From Ancylostoma caninum (Eukaryota; Nematoda; Chromadorea; Rhabditida; Ancylostomatidae), in assembly GCA_037903475.1 (NCBI GenBank), contig JBAJFG010000172.1:1488001-1552000 (forward strand): 64,000 nucleotides of DNA, in the 5' to 3' direction. A program made the position numbers and the translations under genes. Under the pieces are notes generated by a model. It saw only the letters and a program-made list of their open reading frames with translations, was not told the origin of the DNA and did no database searches. Positions 48,904 through 58,429 of the stretch are shown here, one piece after another. Numbering within the stretch: the first letter of the stretch is position 1; each line of letters starts with the position of its first letter.

Positions 48904-51900
48904 CTAAAACCACAATCCGGACAAGGCACCTGCGGTGCAGGTGTGCGCTCCGTCGGGGAGCACAGTGCAAGGTTGCCCCCTTTTGTAGATGTAGTCGTTT
49001 CTGATATTTCCCCTGAAACCAGTGTCCGTATTTAGAATAAGGAGGAAATGAAGAAGATATGAAGAAATATGGGAATACTTTGGTGAATATCGGCATACGG
49101 TTACGTAACGGTTGCTGCACTTGACGATGGAGCATCCCACTCTGCTGCTTTCAGCCCATGCCATCTTGAAAAACAGTAGAATAAGACTCATATGCAGAGT
49201 TCCTCTAGCAACTTCGCTCCGTTCGTGGGAGCAGTTTTGGGTGACGTGGTTGATGTCTCACTTATTCTGCTCAGTATAAGTATGCTACGTAGAAATATTG
49301 CTACTTATAACTTAGGCACGAGGGACACATCTTGAAACAGTTTCAGATTCATTGACAGTTCCTGGGGAGCTTCCCATTCATCTCCATGCGCTCGTGTATC
49401 GTCAGGGTACAGCGCACTTGTATGCACATCAATATATAATAAATAAATATATGCTTCAGAAATGACACCTTCCGGCACGTAACAACGAACAGCGCAACGG
49501 CACTGACAGCTTCTTTTTCAATAGCAAATCACTTACCTGTGTGAAGGAGGATATCGGCTGTCCTTCATATTCATCGCGGTAGATAACAGACTCTCCGAAG
49601 AAGTCCACATCACTAACCACCTTCCACCATTCGATAATGGACTACAACTTCAAAGTAAACGAAGATTGTTATTGCAAGCACATTAGTGACGCACTTGTCT
49701 TGCTGCATTTTCAAAACTTTGTACTCCTGTCGCTGTGAATGTTTCAAAAACCTCTCCTGTAAGTGGTCTTGTGCTTGGATCGGAAGGAAGCCAGGGACAC
49801 TGGCTCGCGTATTTTATTGCTTCCTCTTCTAATTCACAGTCATACATCTGAAATGCAGTATTGAATTGAAAAACTGCTACGGAAGAGATGCTGAAATGTG
49901 AGGAGTCGTTAGATGGTTTACCATATTCCTCATGTTGGACGCCATCGGTAAGAACCTCCCGTCCTTTTGCATAACATTTCCGTTTGCGAGTAGACTTCTG
50001 AACATTTCTTCTTTACCACAGAGAAGGGGATAGTGTAGCGTAGAAGTTGAACACACTGTCCTATATCAGCATTCTTTTTGAAATTTCCGCATGAAAAATT
50101 CTCCAGTAGCTGCTGATCACATTGGTATACGTGATTCCGTGAAAAAGTGCCGAAAAAATCCGTTTTCAAGCCCTAACTATTAAGGAGCATGTGGACGGAG
50201 CCCATGTAAAATTACAGTGTTTTCACTTCATGTATATCTTTGCTCGTCGCATCACGCATGGAGCGCAGTTTCTACTCTTATAGGGAGTGGATGAGGAACT
50301 CTCACGAAATTCACGAGAATCACGAATCTTCTCTGAGGTGGAGGATGAACTATAGCCGGAGATGAACTATTCAGACCGTACCTCGGCCTCGCCCTCAAGC
50401 TCCGCCCACAGACTACTCAAAAGCTGGAGCTCGAAAGCGGGTGTGCTTGGAAGTTTTCCACGGAATCCCATATACCATTGTGATCAGTTGCTCATGTAGA
50501 TTCTTTTCACATCAAAATCTCAAAAAACGATTTTAAATTCAGACGGTGCGTTTATGCAAGGAAAGTAATCAAAAACATTCAGAATTGTGAGCTATAAATG
50601 TTACCTGAACCTGTTGTGTTGCATTATGTATTCATTTCTGAGAACGTCAGTCATCTTGTTAGCATAGGCATGCATGCTGCAAGCACCTTTGCTGCCTAAA
50701 TTCCACGAGTATGTCTTTTCGTTCTTGTATTAAGCATAGAGCTAAATCCAGGCGTAGTAATTCTCACAACGTAAGAAGTATGAACGATAACAAAAGTGAA
50801 AAAGAGCATGCAAGCCGTGTCAAGAACAGACGGCTTTTGAAGGAAATAGGAACAGTTTCTTTATTTCAGGCAGAAGTTTGGGTTTTGTGAACGAAATAAT
50901 GTCAGAAACAATCAACAATGTGTTTCACGGTGAAGATATTTTTGAATACTAATTGAGGTGAAGAATTTACCAAAAGTAGCACATCACTAACTTGAATATG
51001 GAAATTCTGCATTCGGAGAAGGAGGTACTGTCGCAGGTGCTCTCGTTGTCGTAGATGTGCTTGTTGTTCGCGTAGGAGATGGGTCTACTGTCGTCGTTTT
51101 AACACATACGTAGGTGAAGACGTTGCACTTATACCCTGCTGGGCAAATGACCTCTCCACAGCCTTCAGTATTAGTGGATGTGCCTCTGTAGATATTTTCT
51201 CCTCTTTGAAGACTCCTAGAAAACAATCAGTTCTCAGAGAAGTGGTAATAAGTCAACAACTTCTTTCTTATTTGATTTGTGAACAGAGGGCGTACTGGAA
51301 AACAAAACGGTTCAGTTACTCTTTCCTCTCGTTAGGTAAGGAAGGACTTAGGAAAAAGGATGGCATGTAATCTCCTTCTTTACGAGTCAAGAGTCATCTA
51401 CACAATTCCTGCGATTCAGCAGAGGGTGATAGGCCCATAAGTCTGTAAATTCAGTCATGCCCACTCTTAAAACTGTATATGCAAACAGGCAAGTATTTTT
51501 TTTCAATGTTTTAGAGAGGCTGACAACACATCATTATGAGGATCAGCTTGTTGTGGACATTTCCTATCGAATCGTAGGCGAACAGTCGATGAGTACATTA
51601 AATCGATAACTTTCTGCAAAATGCTTGCGATATTTAAATTCAGCGCATGCAGGCGCTGACAAGTAAATACATACTCATCTGTCCCTGAGCAAAAGTGAAA
51701 AAATCCGTTAATAAAGGGAATTTAGATTTTTGCTCGAAACTCATGTTGGATGCGTGTTCAGCGTATTAGGGAACCTAGTTTATTGTTTATTGTTTATTCA
51801 TGCACTCAGGGTGCTCCTACAACCAGGTACATCGTGCAAATAACTTTTGAAATCTTCGGCTAAAAGAGAAACCAGTTCAACAGAAAAAGCGTAGCTAACG

Positions 51901-54900
51901 ATGCTTCGTTCTACTACAAAATACATACACGTTGACTAATTTAAAGACATGTTACAGCTACCCAAGTGACATCTGCTTATCCAGGTCTAGGTACACCACA
52001 AACGGCGTCTTTGAGATATTCACGTCTAGGCTACGCGGGCGAGCTTTGTGTTTCAAGAGCTTCTTTAATCTAAATACAAACCCCGGGCGTTCACCTAGAG
52101 GAATGCTTCCACATGTTCGTGAGCACCAAAGTGGAAGACATCAATGAATTCGATAAATCATTAGATCGATCCTCTTATACAACATGCTTAACATGCTTGT
52201 GTTTAGCGAATTGATAAAAAGAGAGTATAGAGGGAAAAAATCAACAAAATCCTTATAATCGGTAAATCATCCAATATTCAATAAATATATAACCAGATTA
52301 TAAATAAATTAAAAACAATAATATATAATATCAAATCCTCTTGACAGAGCACTCTGTAAGGGCGGCACTGACGGAATAAATATAAATAATAATATATAAA
52401 TAAAAATATAATATTAATAAATATATTATAAATGAATATATAACCAAATCACCAATAATCAATCAATCACCCAACACAATCACCAATGTCATGCAAAAAG
52501 TGACCAAAAAACTCGGACGGCAGCTGAAGGGCCTGGGTGAGGAATTGGTCCGGATCGGTTAATCTCCGAAATTTCTATTTGGTGCATACATACATTCACA
52601 CACAAAGACATTCTATAATATATAACCAAATGTTATGCTTCAATCACGCAGGCAAAAAAACTCACTTTCCGTTCATAAGACAGTAGAGTGTGATCGATCT
52701 GTTTGGACCAGGACATCTATTCATTGCACATCCTATTTCTGTGTTGGTAGCCCGGACTAGCTGAAAGCATTTTTGAGACGCCGGGAATTCTCCTCTTTGC
52801 TCGATTAAACAGAAGTCGTCATCCGAATCCAACTTACGTTACTGTAGTCCAGTAGTTTTGGGTTATCATTGTACTTGGGTAAGGAAAGGACGGTGCCGAG
52901 TTCATGAACGGGGAGATCATATTTATCGATTCGCGATAGCTTTTCTCCGAGTAATTGCGAGAAGATTGCATCAACCTCGTCATCAAGGAAATAGTCGGGG
53001 TAGCTGAATTTACACGTGCTTGAGAGTTTGAATCTGCGATTCTCAAAGAAACACTACTATTCGACAGAATAACGTTTCCATTGCAAGCCAGCATGATACA
53101 TAAATTTAGAATCCGCTAGGGAACTATATCGTTCCATTTAATACCTAGAGAATGACAGAGAATGTGTCCATTCACGAGCTCTTCTAGAGGGCATAGGCCC
53201 CCATTGCCCTAGTGTCCCTCGAGGGTTGCTAGAGACGAATACAGCAATGCGTCTAAATTTTCAACAAAATTAGTGCGGTTCTGGTTGTCAACCGAGGAAG
53301 GATGGAACTACCACAACAAAATTCTCTGTAAGAGCACTCAGTCTTCTTGATCAGCTTTTCTTGGGAGATCGGTAGCTTATCTCATTGAGGAGCTGTAACT
53401 CCCTTAACATCGAAGTTTTACGCAAGGGACAGCCAAAGTTTGCATTTTGGGCAAGAATAACCTCGATGTTGATAGGCCTGCGGCAACGCCACTCGCAGGA
53501 CTTTAAGTGTATACAGTTATTTTCGACCTACAAATGTTGCTCACTCAGGTTACCTAGATGCGAGAAGCCATTGTCTCTCGGACTCAGCCGCTCCAACTGG
53601 TGACCGTATCCATGCAGGCGCGCCGGGACCCAATATGCGTCTCGCCCTTTGCCAGCTCCCATTATGCATGCGAAAAATGCGAAACCATTGAGGCAGCCCA
53701 TGAAGTCATGTAAGCATTCGCACTCGTTTAGAAACTTTCGAAAAATCTTATTTTGAGCATTTCTGAAATTTCTACCATGGACTGCCACCTGCCTATGCAT
53801 GGTGCATTGCTTTTTTGCATTTTTTTTTTGCCTCGAAAATTTGTTGGTGGCTGGAAAGCTGAAACTCGGTGGCAAAGCACAGTTGGTCAGGATCCATACC
53901 TAGACTTTTTGTCGGCTTCCGGGGGTGAGTAGGAGTGGCAGACTTTGAAAGGTAATTCTTGAATGTTGCAATAACCTGGACTATTACCTGCAATAACCTG
54001 TACTAAAAAAAGAATATAGTCAGAGCTCCGCACACATCTTTTTGCATAAACCAGTCGCTAGCGCACCATTTTTATCGCAGCTTCATACTGGCATGCAGCG
54101 AAATGAAATTGTTCTGAACATAGTGACTGAAATGTCTCTACGAACAAAAACGTACGCGCCGAAGACATTTGCCGTCCCTTTGCTATCAGGAGGTTTTGGA
54201 CGACTCGGGTCCTGACACCCATTGCCTAGAGCGTTCACAGCGGCCTTTTCAAGATCACAGCTCCATACCTATAAAGGTTTTGGTTTAGTTACCAGTTTAG
54301 CTGTACGCTTCGAATGTTGCCATGTTCTTCTAGGGTGTGCCAGGAGAATCCAAGCCAATTAGGTAGAATGAGGTATAATAGTAGCCGATAAAGCCGAGAA
54401 TTTGAAGAGGTTCGTTACTAGCCCTGGATGCGAACTAGATGTATCCGGTAATTCTTCCTGGAAAATACTGCTTGAAATACACCTGAGCATAAAACCGATC
54501 TTGTGTATCAGTGGCGGACTTAGGGGGGGGGGGCGGCGGACGTCTCCCCCCGAGAATGCCGCCGATTTATTAAAATTACATTGCAATAAAAATAAAAATC
54601 TTGCGTTACTTTATTTTTGTTCATTCTTATTATTGTTTTGAAAATCACAAACTATTTAGTATTATAGAAATATTTCTATTAATCTTATTTTCCATCTGGA
54701 TCCCCAAAGTACTTTTTTCCCACGACCCCCCCCCCCTCCCGCCCACTTTCTGCGTCCGCCGCTGGTATGCATGTTCTTCCTATTTCCGCTATGTGCAACA
54801 CGATAGCACATTGTTCGTGATTAGGATCTTCCAGTCGGACGAGCACATTAATTTCTTACAACCAGTAATGGATAATGTATTGAAAAACTAGCAGCGGGAG

Positions 54901-55390
54901 AGGTCTTACCCTGTAAAGAAAGCTGGACGGACATTTTAGAGCCATGACTGTGAAGTAAAATTCTGCGCAGAGTATAATACAACCTCGACAGGAGGTTGAC
55001 ATCAGTAAGTTCCTCACAATTCTTGAATTGACAGTTTTGCCTCACTGGATCGAAGCCGTTATGCGGTTGATCAGGTTAAAAACTAACCAATTCGGTCATA
55101 TTCGTCGCTGGGGGCAAGAAGGGTGGACGACCGTTTAAGCCATTCCTTTGAGTGTTCTTAGCTAACTGTATTCGCCGATAATTCACGGGATTGAGAATGC
55201 CGTTGTTGATCGTTCCTCTGTCTAGGTGTCCACCCGAACAGAGTGGTGAAATAAGTACGACAGGTTGCCCTGGAGAGAACTTGCTTCCTCAGGAGCTACT
55301 CGTTGTAACTGCTACGAAAGAACGCTTACCTTCGCACAGGGCTGGCAATAGAGAGGCTACAACTAGCGCTACGAAACTGAGCTTTGCCAT
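48904..55390 (-). CDS. Secreted two-CAP-domain protein (ASP / venom-allergen-like), multi-exon
   Basis: Spliced minus-strand gene for a secreted CAP/SCP-TAPS protein; family members are released by parasitic nematodes, though the exact activity is unknown. Exons read directly: 55330-55390 (signal peptide, MAKLSFVALVVASLLPALCE), 54089-54268 (SCDLEKAA...GC), 52838-53003, 52666-52760 (ATNTEIGC..RCPG), 50992-51215 (GCGEVICPAGYKC hinge, then Thr/Pro linker), 50605-50695 (MTDVLRNEYIMQHNRFR), 49922-49997, 49695-49847 (YDCELEEEA), 49537-49641 (EWWKVV..ISSFTQ), 49079-49164 (MAWAESSRVGCSIVKC), 48904-49012 (stop TAG). Phases join exactly from 53003 to the stop. An apparent TAG after the linker at 50987 is intronic: donor GTTAGT joins a phase-matched CAP2 exon. 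Domain 2 is complete, about 205 residues. The 5' part of domain 1 is unresolved; candidate exons are 54910-55044 (..CEELTDV..YYTLRR..) and 54419-54482 (..EELPDTSS..). The phases of these and of 54089-54268/52838-53003 do not all fit, so an exon is missed or domain 1 is decaying. Confidence 0.88.
49204..49460. repeat. Conserved intron segment of the CAP duplication, copy 1
   Basis: This intron segment (GTTTTGGGTGACGTGGTTGA, TTATTCTGCTCAGTATAAGT, GGCACGAGGGACACATC) is nearly identical to 63360-63600. It shows that the CAP gene duplication copied genomic DNA including introns and is recent. The intron of copy 2 carries about 240 bp of extra sequence at 63110-63355. Confidence 0.8.
51590..52640. 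repeat. Diverged copies of the 117-bp repeat family within a CAP-gene intron
   Basis: Blocks such as AAGTGAAAAAATCCGTTAAT (51698), GGATGCGTGTTCAGCGTATT (51749) and ATTCGATAAATCATTAGATC (52148) match the 42.4-kb array in degraded form. The end of the region has GGTCCGGATCGGTTAATCTC and CATACATACATTCACACACA, the same tail as at 42.96-43.04 kb. The stretch 52240-52470 is AT-rich simple sequence (ATAAATATA-type). Confidence 0.5.
54509..54764. mobile_element. 256-bp MITE inside an intron of the CAP gene
   Basis: Ends CAGTGGCGGAC and, inverted, CAGCGGCGGAC, each followed by a G-rich run (TTAGGGGGGG at the left, the inverse CCCCTCCCGCCC side at the right). GTAT lies directly outside both ends. The CAGTGGCGGA-type terminus is typical of hAT-like non-autonomous elements, but those leave 8-bp duplications and only four bases match here, so the superfamily is unsure. 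It lies between the candidate 5' exons of CAP domain 1. Confidence 0.6.
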
Positions 55391-55420
55391 GTTGCGATGA
55401 TTTTCGCTGGCCAAGCTCCC

Positions 55421-55426
55421 CTTATA
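55421..55426 (-). promoter_or_regulatory. Candidate TATA box of the two-domain CAP gene
   Basis: The minus strand reads CAATATAAGGGGAGC, placing TATAAG 31-36 nt before the ATG at 55390. Transcription started about 30 nt downstream would leave almost no 5' UTR, which would fit a short-leader or trans-spliced nematode message. Seen by motif and position only. Confidence 0.4.
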
Positions 55427-55429
55427 TTG

Positions 55430-57235
55430 AGAGAGATCACTTGAACCAGAACATGACATCATGGTTCCAGCTTGGAAGGAGTCGAAAAGTCACGCATTGC
55501 TCAAGGTGTTACTGTATCTACCTCCTTTCTACGCTGCATTTTGAATATGTTCGCGCGTGCGTGCATGGTCTCGAACGCCCACTGAAGGTGACCCCCCCCC
55601 CCATCCGGAGAGAGGAGCCGTAGTTTCAAAACTGTGGGCGCATGCCTTATGCCTGTGCCTTACTATTATGTTGTCGGGAAATGATTGAGACACTTCACCA
55701 AAGATTCTTTCTTGCATCCCTCTCACGTGACCTGTCTCCGTGTTATGTGAATATATCATACCCTGCCCTTTGAGCATCTGCGCCGTAGGTATGTAAAGAC
55801 ATGGCGCTGCGATGTTTGTTATCTAGGCACCAAAATGGACGGGTAACCAATTCGAGCAACGTTTTTGTACGAGCTGTCATAGTGACATCTACCCCATGTT
55901 CATCAGCAATGCAACCGTGATCCGTCAGTTCCAATGTTTCTTTTCGGGTTTTACGTCTCCCAAAATCCGTTTTCATAGTCGGGGATCTCCTGAGCTGAGG
56001 AGCAGGGTATGTTCAACAGGTGTTACTGGTAAGCAACGTAGTGGAAAACAACAACATATACAATAGTCAATTTAGGGCGACTGCCGTCACTATCGGAGAA
56101 AAGAAATGCCAACTTGTCGGGATGAACATTTTGCTCTGCAAAATGCCCCCTCAAATGACATTGTTGACTCGTCGACAATAGAAGAACCTGAGCTTAGGAA
56201 ATTGCTACCTCTCATTCTGCATTCGAAATTTGAAAACCAGCCGTGTGAAGTAAGATCTTGAGCTAAAGCCAGGAAAGGCTGATAATCTCTGATGAAGTTT
56301 CAAATCAATGTTGGATTTGCTACAGTCCATTGAAGCAAGCAAGGGTTTTCTTGCGTACAAGCACTTCATGAAATTTACAGAGTTTCCGTCTATTTCACTC
56401 TCCACCCCTAGAACCATGAGGGAACTCGAAATTTGTCAACTAAACTTCGCAATAAGATCTTTGCACAGGGGCAAAATGGTTACTTTCTATCACTAAAATG
56501 TAACGGTTAGACACAAAACAGCGCAACTAAATCATGCTCCAATACGGCGTGCAAAAATCTTCTACTAGCAAATCGTTGTCAACGAATTCGATGTCATCAT
56601 GCCACCCACAAACAATTTGTCGACAAGGAAGATCTGAAACAAGTTGCCGACCAGTTCCTCTAAAAACAGTTTGCAGCAAGTTAGCTAGAACTCTTTAGCC
56701 ACTTTATCGACGAGAGAGAGAATCAAGTTCTTTCCCCCGCGTAAGATATGATGTATCAATTGAGTATAACAGAAAAAAAGCAAAACAAAGAAGCCGCATT
56801 TCACACCTGACACCTTCTCGTCTACTTAAACATTCAGTGAGAAAGATGCCTATTGATTATACAAGGTGGTTGGACAGGATTGGTGCGCGCAAAAACTCTG
56901 TTTTCGAAAGTGTGCACTCTCGGTCCATTTTTTTTAACTGATGAATTAAAGACGCTTCAAGTAACAGTATATAAATGAGTTGCTCATAACATCCACAATT
57001 CTTCTTTGCAGAAGCTTCAAACGAGCTACCGCAGAGATATCGGTGCGTCGCTAGTTACATTAACCTAATTCGTCCTCACCTCTGTAAGTTGAGGCAGTCT
57101 AGGAAGGGGAATTTGTTGATTGCCAACACCCCTGCGAATAGGGTCCAAACAGAGCAGTTGAGTGGGCCACGATATGAAATGTGCCGAGACCTTTCATGTA
57201 ACTAGATGGAGGATGAATACTCCTCGATCTACTTA
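55430..57235. other. 5' flank of the CAP gene, no gene seen
   Basis: It has a C-rich tract at 55590-55600 (ACCCCCCCCCCATCC) but no supported exon. The presumed promoter lies at its left end. Confidence 0.4.
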
Positions 57236-57240
57236 TAATA

Positions 57241-58241
57241 CAGTGCGTTTCATAATTATAGGAACACCCGGTTTTTTGCTGTAGAGCTTCACCGTTGACC
57301 AATAGATCTGATTTTTTTTCTTGATTCAATTCAGGATGTGAAATAACCTCTAGAGACATACTTTCCATTGACATCATCAATATATAAGATTTTTATAGAG
57401 GAAGATAGAAAAACCAGTGTTTCAAAACTATAGGGACACTTGGACTTGATGAAACGATTTACCCAGAAGACCGAATCTGTCAGTGCAGTTGTTACCAGTG
57501 GGTTATTCCCTACCCATTGCCAATCCAAACCTTCGGTTCTTCAAACTGGTGAAGGTGTTCCAGATGAGGTTCGGTCCAACGTCGATCTTAGTTTCTTGAA
57601 CAGTGTGTTTAAGTTTTTTAGCATGAAAGTTCTAGACGCATTAAGCATGGAACCATTCAGAATTTGTATTAGGAAAAGTTTGCTTTGGTTCAAGAAAGTG
57701 CAGTTATCCCCGTGGGTCAAGGCACCACAGCACGATAAAGCTGCCACAAACTCGACGCCTTGTACCTGAAAAGCGCTTGTAAACAGTCATTTCTAGCACA
57801 AAATGGTTCCAAGACAAATTCTAGATGGTTCCATGCTTGATGCATCTTGAATATTTATGCTAAAAAAAACTTTAAAGCACAGTTCAAGAAACTAAGATCG
57901 ATGTTGGGCCGAACCTCTTCTGGAACGCCTTCATAAGTTTGAAGCACCGAAGATTTGGATTGGCAATGGATAGGGAATAACCCACTGGTAACAACTGCAC
58001 CGACAGATTCCGTCTTCTAGGTAAATCGTTTCATCAAGTCCAAGTGTCCCTATAATTTTGAAACACTGGTTTTTCTATCTTTCTCTATAAAAATCTTATA
58101 TATTGATGATGTTGATGAAAAGTATGTCTCTAGAGGTTATTTCACATCCTGAATTGAATAAAGAAAAATCAGATCGATTGGTTCACGGTGAAGATCGCTA
58201 CAGCAAAAAGTCGGGTTTCCCTATAATTATGAAACGCACTG
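57241..58241. mobile_element. Tc3-like non-autonomous DNA transposon with ~440-bp inverted repeats
   Basis: The element begins CAGTGCGTTTCATAATTATA and ends with its inverse, flanked on both sides by TA, the Tc1/mariner target site. The two arms are inverted and near-identical for about 440 bp (to about 57685 and from about 57800), leaving only about 115 bp of unique centre. The TIR start resembles that of Tc3 (CAGTGTGGGAAAG..ATAGGACCCC), whose inverted repeats are also very long (462 bp). No transposase is encoded; open frames inside are mirror shadows of the palindrome. Inference: a mobilised-in-trans derivative. Confidence 0.8.
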
Positions 58242-58271
58242 TATATTCTAGGCGTCTGAAGTGCGTATAGG

Positions 58272-58428
58272 GAGCGTCAGTCACGATCACTACTCCAGCA
58301 GCTGGAGCACCGCAGTTTCGGCGCGGCGCTGTCGAGGCAACACACGAAATCCACAACATCCATCAGCGCCACGTAGATGGTGCCACGCTCCAGGCCGCGG
58401 GACTACTGATCATGATTGACGTCCCCTG
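58272..58428. repeat. Small imperfect inverted-repeat element
   Basis: GCGTCAGTCACGATCACTAC TCCAGCAGCTGGAGC at the left is inverted as GCTCCAGGCCGCGGGACTAC TGATCATGATTGAC at the right. GC-rich interior, immediately right of the Tc3-like element. Confidence 0.4.
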
Positions 58429-58429
58429 T

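Noticed and set aside
50987..51226. Stand-alone ORF ending in a Thr/Pro tail (..NAEFPYSS)
   Set aside because: It is an internal exon; its apparent stop follows a donor (GTTAGT) that joins in phase to the next CAP exon.
53528..53875. 115-codon minus-strand frame inside the CAP gene
   Set aside because: It contains no CAP motif and no phase-compatible splice sites; treated as intronic, though a missed domain-1 exon nearby cannot be excluded.
57331..57769. Open frames inside the Tc3-like element
   Set aside because: They lie in the inverted-repeat arms and mirror each other; none has transposase catalytic motifs.
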